From Valencia hispanica (lineage: Eukaryota; Chordata; Actinopteri; Cyprinodontiformes; Valenciidae): 64,000 bases of DNA. Position numbers and translations under genes: made by a program. Shown here in pieces: positions 1 through 10,060 of the stretch; positions within the stretch are counted from its first letter, which is position 1, and every line of letters starts with the position of its first letter. The notes under the pieces are model-generated. The model was not told where the DNA came from, made no database searches, and saw only the letters and a program-made list of their open reading frames with translations. The stretch spans positions 10,510,501 through 10,574,500 of the forward strand of contig OY747723.1 in the NCBI GenBank assembly GCA_963556495.2, read 5' to 3'.

Positions 1-140
1 ATTTATTTATGCTGCTAACAGCCTGAGTTTATTAAACCTATAGTTTTGAAAGATTTTACCACATCACAGTCTATTTTTTTATTTTCTGAACCGATCAAGC
101 CTGTTGTGATTGCATTTCTCATAAGATGAACTGAACAGAC

Positions 141-1102
141 TGTTGGAAGACCACATTTCCCAGCAATCTAGCAGCGACCCCCAACACACTCCTATTGGTC
201 TGTGACCACCCACAGTGACATCGGCAATGACATCCTGTACAGGTTCTTTTATAACTCTTCCTTTTCTTGCTCAACCACGGACACAATTTGCTCTCCTCTT
301 AGTGGACTGGACCTCCTTCAAAGCAAAGTGGGACTGAACCGGTTCATTTATACTAATATTGTGTCTGGGCGGAGATAAGTAGAGAAAATAGAGTTTTAAC
401 GAGTTAGATCTCATTCATTGTTGGGTTAAAGTGTTTTTAAGCGCTGTACCTGTTTGCTCATTTTTGCGTCGCCGCACGAATAAGTCTGAGGTGAAATTGC
501 TGTTTGAAACTATTTGTTTTATCCTGAGCAGATCACGCCTTTCTGTCTTTTTCCTTCCTCTCTTTTCTCTCTATCTCTCTCTCGCTCCCTGATCACTCCG
601 TCAGCAGAGTTGGGCTCGGTCCTGCCTGCGTTAGCTGGTTTTAGCGGAAAAGTTTAACTCCATTGTCTTTAGTTTGTCGCTAAAGCAGAGGCCTACCACA
701 TGGACGCTTTCCCCATGTGCTCCTTTAGCCAAAGCTAGTTTTATGACTCTTTCTTAGACTCCATGTGCTGTTCTCCATCTTGGCACAGAACTGAGATTTA
801 TGACTTTGTCCCACAGGCTATCTGTGACTTGGGCTCCCTGGAGTGAGGGCCACCCCCTCCTTTTCTGACCCGAACCTCAGCTGTTCTCACTGATTTCATT
901 TCATGTTAATTGTGTTTAATGTTCACCTATTATTGTTTTCTAAGATCTGTAGTAGTTTTGCATGTTTTAGAATAGATGGGATTTTCTATTTTCTAAATAA
1001 AGACCCCTTAACTTAAAGAGAAGTTGTCTGGGATTACTTGGAGTGATGCGTACAATTAATGTCCACAGTGTAAGAACTTCTTCCTTCATTTGTTTAATTA
1101 AC
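141..1102 (+). repeat. LTR-A copy 1, left part (interrupted by ERV1)
   Basis: This is the left part of a long terminal repeat that I call LTR-A. It starts with TGTTG at 141, like the copies at 2593 and 51817. A stretch around 640-760 (AACTCCATTGT, AAGCAGAGGCCT, CACATGGACGCTT) recurs at about 53690-53770, and an AATAAA is at about 996. The repeat stops at 1102, where ERV1 begins, and resumes at 15521, so the joined LTR is about 1.16 kb. It holds no gene. Bases 1-140 are flanking sequence in which I see nothing. Confidence 0.7.
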
Positions 1103-1342
1103 TGATGTGGAAAAAAAAAATACTTTCTGTGTCTTGGTCACCAACTTGTGAGATGTGTCTGCATGCTGACTGGAGGACATGGGAACCGACGTGGGAACCA
1201 CTCCATTATCTTTTCCCTTACCCAGAGCGTCTGAGTGGTGTCTTACTAACGAGGTTAAGGTTATTCTATCTTACTGAAGACAGACACCTGTCTATGAAGG
1301 AGGAATCCTTTCTCATTCTTGTTAAATAATATTTCCATAATA
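1103..1342 (+). repeat. ERV1 5' LTR, internally deleted
   Basis: About 240 bp starting TGATGTGG and ending CCATAATA, matching the 3' LTR at 15154-15520 with only scattered mismatches. Relative to that LTR it lacks about 126 bp, lost between two AAGGA-containing short repeats. The missing part holds the TATATAG-like and ATTAAAG signals, so this LTR probably cannot act as promoter or polyadenylation signal. Confidence 0.85.
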
Positions 1343-1882
1343 TTTTGGCACCACGTGGATCCCAGCGAGCGGAAGGACTGACAAGATGAGACCAAGCTGT
1401 AAAAGGCCAACCTGAGGGGACCAGCTTCTCAGCCTCTGGACCTCCGCAGTTCTTTTTTGGAGAGGGAGGACTTGGACCCTCTGGCCAGACTGACCGCCGC
1501 CTGGGACCCAAGAACCCATGCTAGAGGGCAAAATCCGGTGAGATTGATTCCTTCATTAAATTCAGTTGCACTCTCAGGTGGTAAAATATTTGCTAGCGGT
1601 TTCGTGTTTATTTACTTACACGCGGTTGATTGATTAATTAATTAATATAATATATATACTAATATATAATTGTATGATTAATTATTTCATCAGTTTTAAA
1701 GAAAGTAACTGTTCTTGCTCCGGGTTTCTACCAGGGAGCATGGTAGTTGGACAAATAGTTAATTAATTAAACTAATTGATTATTTTCCAACAAGTGTTTT
1801 TTTACGCTTTTGTTTCACTAAGGAAACTAGAAAGCGATAAAGAAGAGACATCTTTTTTATTAGCTGAACGTTCGGCCAGACA
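1343..1882 (+). other. ERV1 5' leader
   Basis: Untranslated leader between primer site and gag start. The second half (about 1620-1800) is AT-rich with ATTAATTAAT runs. No gene is visible. Open frames here are short and lack retroviral motifs. Confidence 0.5.
1346..1364 (+). other. ERV1 primer binding site
   Basis: TGGCACCACGTGGATCCC begins three bases after the LTR end, where a retroviral tRNA primer site should lie, and starts with the expected TGG. I could not assign the tRNA from memory. Confidence 0.55.
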
Positions 1883-2592
1883 ATGGGGTCTGTTTCTAGT
1901 AAGATTTTACCACCAGACAGTTCAATTTGTCGACAGATGAAACAAAAATATGGATCTGAATGTTTGGAAACTGTAAATTACTAGATAAAGGAATGGGGAT
2001 TTCCTCCTGGGGGAAGTTTAAGTGTGAGAGAATTGGAGAAAATTAAGGAGAAAATTAATGAGCAGAAGGAACGGTTTGAAAGCGGTACCTTCCTCTGCTC
2101 CGGAAACATTGAACAGTATAAGTTACACGAACGATGCTGTCAGATTTGGTTAAAAGAGGCAATACGCAGAGAACGCAGGTCCTGTGTGTCCGCGGGGTCA
2201 TCGGAGGATAAGACAGGATGAGGCCGAGCGAGAGGCAGCCTATCCTCCGCAGGGTTATCGAAGGATAAGACAAGATGAAGCAGACCTAGAAGCAGCCTAT
2301 CCTCCGCAGAGTTATCAAAGGATGAGACCAGAGGAGACCGACCAAGACGCAGCCTATCCCCCGCCACCAGAGGCGTGGTTCAAAGATGAGCGGCAGCCCG
2401 GACAACAAATCGCAACACAGCCAGACTGCGGGACCTCACACCAGAGGTTCGCTCAGCCTCCCACCCCTCCATGTAGAGGCACACAGTCCAATGTGAAAAA
2501 GAAGGAGGCTGAACGGAAACAGGAAGCATATGCAGATTCCGCCCCCATGCACGCATTGCTGGAGATGCAAGATGAAGGTACAGAGTGTGTTA
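1883..2592 (+). pseudogene. gag: ERV1 gag, matrix and proline-rich part (broken)
   Basis: The frame opens at 1883 with Met-Gly-Ser, a typical myristoylation start of a retroviral matrix protein that would target Gag to the plasma membrane. A TAG stop at 1982-1984 follows after 33 codons, and the same frame then continues as a basic, charged matrix-like segment. A frameshift near 2190-2220 moves the reading into the frame that holds a short tandem repeat with AAYPP, giving several PPxY-like late-domain candidates at about 2230-2370. The frame runs to 2588 and is cut by the GTTA target site of the inserted solo LTR at 2589. The remainder of gag lies at 8041. Sequence and order support gag, but no homology search was possible. 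Confidence 0.7.
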
Positions 2593-2989
2593 TGTTGAGG
2601 CTATGGCCTTTACTGAACGAACTGGATCCCCCAGCATCCTTCCACTGAACGAACTGCATCTCCCAGCACCCATTGCACTGCCCTCGACCCATTCTCATTG
2701 GTCTGTGGCCAGTGATGACATCACAGAGTTGATAAAAGCAGCGCGGATATTGAAATCAGCGTCTCTTTTGGTCCCAGAGCGGTGCCTGTGAGGAGACGCT
2801 TTAATCCACTGCTAGCATTTTCCCCTTTTTCCGTTCAAACCTGCTGGACCAGGAAGAACTTCCCTTTTAAACTTCGAAGTGAATCGGCCGATCAAACAGA
2901 CTCCTTGTCAGCGTAACCGAGGAGTCAGCTGGCCATCTGAGCTCTATTGAAAACAGGCCTGAGTCCCTCAGCGCCTAAAAGTCGGACAT

Positions 2990-3525
2990 TTTAGATTTTC
3001 TTAATCTCAACCCCCCCAAATTGCTGTCTAAAATACACAAAACTTTATCTACATTAGATGAATCAATAGCCATCCCTATTTCAAAATGGGTGGTGGATTT
3101 ATCAGCCAGCTTCGACCAAAACGTCTGGTCTCAGATATGTTTAAGAACCTTTTAAAATAACAAAAAATCCTAATTTGCAATTAATACAATACAAAATCCT
3201 TCATAGAGTACACTATACAGGTCAACGAATGTTTAGGATGGGTTTTACATCGTCTAATACCTGCTTACAATGCACAAGCAATATACCAGATACTTATGCT
3301 CATGCGCTTTGGTTCTGTCCACCTGTTAAGAAATTTTGGTGCCAGATATGTGAGGACTTATCAAAGTGTCTGAAATGTAACATCCCACCATCTCCCTCAA
3401 TTTGCCTGTTAGGAAATTTAAATGATGTCACCATGGACACAAAGTCAGTTCTAATGGTTCACATTGCCTTATGCATCGCTAATAAAACTATCCTCCTGAA
3501 CTGGAAAAAAAAAAAAAGGTCTTAA
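2990..3525 (+). pseudogene. L1 ORF2 C-terminal fragment
   Basis: The translated segment from 3175 contains the conserved C-terminal part of L1 ORF2: a YKILHR-V-YT block, then a cysteine/histidine cluster (C-x2-C ... HALWFCP), then a conserved LLG and a lysine-rich end. The RT and endonuclease domains are absent because of 5' truncation. A frameshift and stops occur at about 3142-3160. The frame ends near 3525 in a short A run. Confidence 0.75.
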
Positions 3526-3529
3526 TATT

Positions 3530-6500
3530 AATCAGTATAGAAATCTCTTGTTGGACCATATTGGTCTTGAGACAGCCTCTGGCTCCATATCTGATCAATC
3601 TCTCTGGGCTCCTTTGATCGGCTCAATCACCTAGTGGGGGTGGGGGGCACTTGGTTTTGTCGTTTGGGACACTGTTGCTGATGTGGGGGTTTTGGGGTTG
3701 GAGGCGTCTGGGGGGGACCCCGGGGGCTGGGATCACTGGGCGGATGGGGCGCTGGATGTCGTGGCCGGCCTGGGGTTGGGCTTTGGGTGGTGACTCCTGA
3801 TGGCTACATGCGGTGCCTTGGGGGAGTTGCACTGGCGGACATGGGTTACTGGCCTGGTGGCCGTGCTGCGCCTGGGTAGGGTCTGGGGTGGGCCTGGGGA
3901 TTCGGGGCTCGGGGGCGCCGCACCCCCTAGCTGTGGTCCTGGCTGGGGGTCGGCCAGCGTGGGGTCTCTGTTGGCTGTGGGGGTCGTGGCCGGCCAGTGG
4001 CCGGCATGTGCAGCCGCCTCTCTCTTTTTCTCTTGCCCGATTGTCATCGCCAGTCCCTGTATGGCGTCTCGCCTTGTTTGCTGGTTGGGGTGCCTGGCTG
4101 CTGATCGCGGCGGCTGGGTGGCGTTTCTGGGCCGGATCAGTCCTTTTTTGCACTGGACTTGGCTCCTGGGTCTTGGTCTTTGTGTGGGGCGCTGGGGTTG
4201 GGCTTTGGGCCGGGTTCGGTCGGACTAGATGGTGGACTGGCCCAGTGGTAGGCATGCAGGGCAGGTGGGTGGGGCACTGGGTTTGGTCTCCTGCCGGGCC
4301 GTTGAGTAACAGTGGTCGCTCCACAAAGAATGAGGCTGGTGGATGTCGGCCTGGTGGGTCGGCAGCCCGGCTCATCGGTTTGCTCCTGGTCTGGGCAGGT
4401 ACGTCGACGTGGTTCGGGCCACGGGGGCCTCCGGTTTGCGGGTGGCGCTGGGGGCCTCCTTTGCTGGCGGGGAGGCTTCTGCTGTGTAGCGACAGGTGCT
4501 CTCCCCCCACGAGGGCACTTGGACGGGGGGGAGGGATGTGCGGGAGGGGGGGGGCGAACTCAACCTGGGTGTCTAGTGTCTTTTGTGTTTTGAGAGTAGA
4601 GCGAATGTCAGGGTGGGTTTAGTTCCCCTTCTGGGATGGGGCTGGGGGGACTGCCTTGGGGTCCGTGGGGCTTTGTGGTGCTGTGGCCGTGGGCCCCGGG
4701 TCGAATGTGCCATGGCCTCCCTCCCCTGGTGGATCCCGGTGAACAGCGGTGCCTATTGGGGTCAGTGGGGGAGCTGGCTCCCTGGGAAGACATTTTGTCT
4801 CCCAGTCCTTCCCTCCCCATCCCTGGACAGCTCTGTCCACCCGCTCCATCACTTTACCACTCATATAGGGTCTTGGGGCATGGGCACATCACTGGGGTGC
4901 GAGGAGGGGCTTCCCTCCTCGCTATCCCGTGGTGTCCTGGGTCCCAATTTTAATATACAACTTAGACACTCCCACTTATAACATTCTCACGCAACACATA
5001 TGTAGGGACTTTGGGGTGGGCATCCAGAGGGGGAGCGGTACAATCAGCTTCACCTCTGGTGCCGGTGCCCACTGTTAAACCACATATAGACACTGAGGGC
5101 TCGGGGTGGGGGTTGGGGGATGTGTGGCTGCCTTCCCCACATCCCACCCCTCTGTTTTAAATGCACATTATAACAACACACATCAACACCATACTCGAGC
5201 GGGAGGATGGAGGCTAGGGGTCTTTTCACACCCCTGTTCGCTACGGGCCATCAGGGTTTGGGGTCCGGAGGAGGACAGGCGGTCTGGTCGGGGTCCTGGG
5301 CTGTCGGGCTGCTTTGCCACTGTGGGGCCCTTGGCGGTCTGCTTGTCTCCGTCCTAGAAGGTAAGGGGTCCACCTCCCGGGTCCGGGGGCTGGTGGCTCT
5401 ACTGGGGCATCGGTACCTGGACCTGGGAGCATAAAGTGTGCATGGGGTGTGTGAGTGAGGGTACAGCGTCATTTTTTTGGGTGTCTTGGTGAGTCAGTGA
5501 GAATGTATGGGTTTAAGAGGGAGGGAACGTATGACTGTCTCTGTATGTCTTTGTCTACCTGTCAGGTTGGATGTTGGTCTGCCCCCTCGCCTGGCGCACC
5601 TCAGGCCTTACACTTAAGGGGGGGCCTATTTCCCCTCCGTCACTCCCCGCCGGTGACGGGGGCCCCTGCCTGCCGGCGCATCGGTGGTCAATCCGGTTCG
5701 GACCCGGTGCGTGCCTGGCCGGGCCTGGGGGGGCCGATGTGTCGGTCGGCCGATGCGCTGGGCCGATATCTTCCTTTGGTTGGTTGGGGCACCGCTTTTA
5801 GAGGTGCCAGGTTTGGGATTGTTGGGTGGTGCATGCTCGGTGGCTCGGCAGGATGCGGATCCGGCGTCTCTGCTCGTTTGATCACCTGCTCTGTGCGCAC
5901 CGTGCGTGGCCGGTTCATTGGCGGGTTGGACCGGCCCTGGACCTCGTTGGATGCCTGGTCTCGGCGCCCTGCGTTGCGCGGGATCAGGACCAGGGAGCTG
6001 GTACAACTTGGTGTCCAGATGCTGGCTGAGCCCGGCCTGGGGATGCTGTCCGTCCCCTGTGGCTATCGGTGGGGCGCTGGGATGTTGGCGGTGGGGATTG
6101 GCCTAGGGTGGAGGCGGCGCGTGGCGGCTGGACGCGGCCCCTGTAGTGCCGGGGGCCCCTCGTCGGCCAGTTCCTTGTCGGGTCCCTGCTGGGGGGTGGG
6201 GTGCCCCTGGGCCCCGGCTCCCCCGGTCCATTGCATAGTGGCCGCTGGATGTTGCCCTGGGGTTCTCCTTTGCTCCTCTCTTGGGGGATGCGGTCGGCCC
6301 CGCCCGGGTCCGCCTGGGGCTCTGGCGGTCCATTGGACGTCTTTGCTCCGATCTCCTTCATGTCTGCATCGATTCCTGGGAGACGGATTGATGTCTGCTC
6401 ACACCAACTATCGAACACTCTTTAGAGAAACCTTATATGCACCAGCATGCTAACACACACACATAGATGTGGGGTCTCTGGTGTTTAAGGATATATTTCT

Positions 6501-7016
6501 TGGGCTGAGGTTATCATTACTAGAGCTTGATTAATCGGTACCATGAGTTTTTCTGTGACATTGTTGTTGTATTTTTATATCTATTTTTGTGTGATGTGGT
6601 TGTGTAATTCTTAGTTCACAATGTTTGGTTGGTTTTGTCGATGTTCCTTTTTCGTTTTTTGTTTTGTTTTTTCCGTCTCTCTGCCGTCCTGTGGGTATGG
6701 AGGCAGACTTCATTTCTTCCTGTGTTTTCTTTGTTCCCCTTCCCCTCTTGTATTTTCAACTCACCCTCTCTCATGACATTTTGTTTCCTACCTCTCTTCT
6801 TCATCTTTCTTCTTTCTTCTCCTTAATTTTCCGTCTCCGTGTCCATAACATCAGGAAATAAAAACCCCAACAATTCATAATAAAGATTTCTCACACATAA
6901 ATCAAGTGGAGTACTAAGCAAAAGCTGTACTGCTCTGCTTGTGAAAGTAAATCTGTTGGGCTTCTACTTGGTACTCAGACACCAATTCTGGGCTCCACAC
7001 TGCCAAACAGGACACG
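3530..7016 (+). other. L1 3' untranslated region, G-rich
   Basis: GC- and G-rich on the plus strand with many GGGG runs from 3630 to about 6400, then a T-rich stretch (6550-6850) and a conserved tail. It produces several long open frames on both strands (for example 5455-6453) that carry no recognisable domain and are compositional. The part from about 4556 to 7016 recurs reverse-complemented at 29022-31122. Confidence 0.7.
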
Positions 7017-8040
7017 TAAAAAAAAAAAAAGTCAGACGTCCGCTTTTCTGACCTCGGTTTTGCGCAAAACAACTCCTTTAAACTGGACAATTTCTACGTT
7101 CTTCGTTGTGGACTGTGGAGAGCTGCCCCCACCAAGTAGGATTAAACTGGTTCATATCTTTGGTCTGGGTAGAGGAGAAGGTCTTGACGGTTAATATCCG
7201 TTTTCTGTTGGTTAAAATAATTTCTTCAACTGGTTAACCACTGTTATTCTTGGTCGTCTGTCGCCGTACACCGACCCTGAATGTGCATGCTTTTTGTGTT
7301 TTATTCTGTGACTTTGGTTGCAACCAGAAGCAGTATATTATATTGTATTATTTCCTTGTTTGCGGGGCGTGTCTGTTTAGACAGGTTGCGTGGCCTCAGT
7401 TGATCCCCTTTTTCCGTCGCCCTCGTTTCCTTTGTCCAAGCCAGCATTGCTAATGAAACTAGCGTTTTGTTGAATTGCCACGCGGTCTTCCTTTGTCTTC
7501 CTTTGTGAACCGATCGCGCCAATTGATAAGACTTGAGTTATTTATCGCATTGAGTGTGCTAAACTGAACCCCCCTCATCCGCTCGCTGTCTCCCACACAC
7601 CCACACACAGCGCTGCACACACACACACAGCCGCACACACACGCCCCCTTCCCTCGATGTTAACATTGTTCTACCTTTTTGCATGGGTTACAATAGATGG
7701 AAATTATGAATGAAATGTAATCTGTAAGGTTGACCTATTTAATTAATAAATTCCCTTAAGTAACGAGAAGTTTCCTGTGCTATTTCAGTGTGTGCTGTAA
7801 AGTTTGTTTTAACCCCGCGGACGAACTCTACGCCTTTTCAGAGAGACAGACAGTCTGGTTTAATTAAAATTATCTCATTTATTAGATTGGTGCCCCGAAA
7901 TCTTTAATAAACAGTAAATAAACAATCTTTAATAAACTCAAACGTCATCAATAATTATATGAATATTAAATTATTGATTATAATAATTGCTGCTCAAAAA
8001 ACCAGACAACAAATATTTATTATTAATAGTTACAACAGTT

Positions 8041-8960
8041 ATGTCTGCTCCAATGGTCGAGGTGGGGGGCCCAGATGGCCCTATGCTGGTTTTCAGAGGG
8101 TGGTAGGACAAGGATATTGAGGAGGCGATGACCCAGCTCCCCAACGTGAACGGAAATGGGGTGCAGTTTACCAAGGAGCTAGAGGATTTCTGCAGAGCCT
8201 ACCGTCCGACCGGCTCCAAGATCAGGCGAGTAGTTTCTAAGAGACTTAAAGCTGCTGATCTTGGCAAGATTTTACAGAGTCTCCCAGCTCCAGAGCTTCG
8301 TTTGAAAATAGTACCAACAGATGAGACAGACGACGTACTGAATGGCCTGTATTATCTGGCCGTATTGAAACTCTTTAAAGCTATCGAGACAGAGTTTCCG
8401 GTACTGCCTAATTTAAACCTTTTGAATTCTGTGAAGCAAAACCCAGATGAGTTGGTCGAAGACTTCCTTCACCGCATTCAGCAGGCATTTGAGAAGTACA
8501 GCGGTGTGACCAGACCAGAGCAGACCAAAGGCTCAGTATGGGAACAGCTACTGGGAGATCGCATACTCGCTGGACTCCGCCCAGATCTGCTGACTGAGGT
8601 GACTGAACGGTATGTGGGCATTAATCAGGGCATCACCTTGGAAGATCTGCGTCGTCACGCTTTACACGCAGAGGAGGTGGTGAGGAAAAGAGCATCACAG
8701 TTAAAAACAAAGCATGAGACTGAACTGCATAAAGCTGCTGTTACCATGTATGCTGCTATGACTAGCAAAGGCAGAGGCAAGCGTCACGCTCGAGGCAGGG
8801 AGAGAGGACAACCACGCGCCGCGGAGACGATGAGGGGCGCTGCTACAACTGTCACAGTTTTGGACATTGGAAAGACGAATTACCATTTCCTCCTCGTGTT
8901 CCACCCAAAGGCAGATTGCATGCGGATTGACTGGAGGGGTGGAGTTCCAGTCGGGAAAAA
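8041..8960 (+). pseudogene. gag: ERV1 gag, capsid and nucleocapsid part (broken)
   Basis: Continuation of gag after the solo LTR, in phase with the upstream part. A TAG at 8104-8106 interrupts it, then an open frame runs from 8128. About 200 residues look like a retroviral capsid, including a QNPDELVEDFLHRI segment in the position of the major homology region. A basic region follows. A frameshift near 8815 leads to a CCHC zinc knuckle, C-x2-C-x4-H-x4, in which the last cysteine is replaced by leucine. A TGA lies near 8928. Capsid and RNA-packaging roles are inferred from family knowledge; the copy cannot encode an intact product. Confidence 0.75.
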
Positions 8961-9041
8961 GAGGGAGGATTCTCCGACGCACAAAAACAGGGAAGTGAAA
9001 ACTCAGGTCCTACATACACAAACTGCAATGAAGAAAATGCT

Positions 9042-10060
9042 TTGTGCACTAACCCACATACACTGCTCATAGATGCTATAACTCATTTAGAAAGACAACA
9101 ATCAGCACCAATGGGTACATATGCCCAATTTACATCTGATGCTTACAAAGTTATGCCGATGCTAACTCTGAATGTGTCAGAGACAGCTGTTGATTTTATG
9201 GTAGATTCTGGGGCCACGCACAGCATCATAAAACATAATGCATTAAAGACAATGCCAAAAATGAGCGGTAACCATGTTTTTTCTCTGTCTGCGTCTGGCC
9301 AGGTGGTGAAAGAGCTGTTTTCCAGTCCTCTTCGCTGCCACTTGGAAGAAGGGCCTGCATTCAAACACAGTTTTCTAGTTTCTCGACAATGTCCAGTAAA
9401 CTTGTTAGGAAGAGATTTGATGTGCAAACTTAATATTTCTCTCATCTCCTCATCAGAAGGCATCCAACTTGTACCTGTTCGAGAGACCGCAGCCCTGACG
9501 GCAGTTAAGTACAGCCCTCACGACCTGAAGTATGCATATCAATGGAAACTGCCAGCAGGTACCCTCTCAAAATCCCTCCTCAAATCTGCAAAGGATTTGG
9601 TGAGTCCTTTATCAGTTTTTATGAAAGAGGAGAATTTGCATTGCACATCACACATTTCTACAGGTTCAGATGATGACTATGAGATAGCATGGTTCCGTGT
9701 TTCAGCAGAAAAACTATCTGTGACTTTGATGGTCTGGGACACAGCAGCGCTGGCTGTGTGCCTCACACCTGAGCAGAAAACATTGTACAGATCTTATGAG
9801 TATGTTCCGCACATTTCCCTCTCAAAGCCGGCTGGAGGAGAGTGGAAAGATTTGGGATCATTAATACACAAAGCTCAGTGTGTAACAGATTGGATCCAAA
9901 CACAGCAGGACGCCTCAACCCTTTATTCTAAATCAGCTCAGCTTTTTAAGTGCCCATTTCCGTGCACCGTGCATGCCACCAGAACAGTCCACTTAATTGA
10001 GGACTCAGATGAAAGATTGATTCAGTCTTTCCTCCATGAGGAAAATTGCAGCAAACCAGT
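9042..10060 (+). pseudogene. pro: ERV1 protease plus linker domain
   Basis: The aspartic protease active site VDSGATHS is at about 9202-9225, and the glycine-rich NLLGRD segment near 9400 completes a retropepsin-like domain of about 110 residues. Retropepsins work as dimers and cleave Gag-Pol. The frame then continues for about 200 residues before RT in a linker with an HCTS motif (9639) and a PHISLS motif (about 9807), a region seen in fish ERV pol genes. The frame leaves RT phase near 10045, where a frameshift is required. No good start codon is seen, as expected for a part made by readthrough from gag. Confidence 0.8.

Larger units (their letters stand above)
2988..7030 (+). mobile_element. 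L1-type LINE, 5'-truncated, with very long G-rich 3' region
   Basis: The left end begins inside ORF2 of an L1-like non-LTR retrotransposon, and the right end is a poly(A) run at about 7017-7030. Probable target duplications are AAAAGTCGGAC (2977-2987) and GTCAGAC directly after the poly(A), with one mismatch. Between the ORF2 end (about 3525) and the poly(A) there are about 3.4 kb of strongly G-rich plus strand. A second copy in reverse orientation (29014-31122) ends at the same poly(A) position, which confirms the 3' end. Confidence 0.8.
2593..8037 (+). mobile_element. Solo LTR-A (copy 2) inserted in ERV1 gag, itself interrupted
   Basis: An LTR starting TGTTGAGG at 2593 and ending TTACAACA at 8037, flanked by GTTA at 2589-2592 and 8038-8041. 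Without the L1 fragment it is about 1.4 kb. Its right part (7560-8037) aligns by eye with 44600-45026 and with 15600-15720 (TGGTGCCCC, then an AT-rich stretch, then ACAACA). The left part (2620-2740) resembles 141-260 (CATTGGTCTGTGGCCA and similar). No internal genes are present, so it is a solo LTR formed by LTR recombination. The gag reading frame on the two sides joins in phase through the GTTA duplication. Confidence 0.8.

Noticed and set aside
3623..6453. Several long open frames on both strands (up to about 330 codons, for example 5455-6453)
   Set aside because: They follow the extreme G/C strand bias, are Gly/Trp- or Pro-rich, overlap each other in several frames, and sit in the 3' region of an L1 element that recurs without these frames intact.
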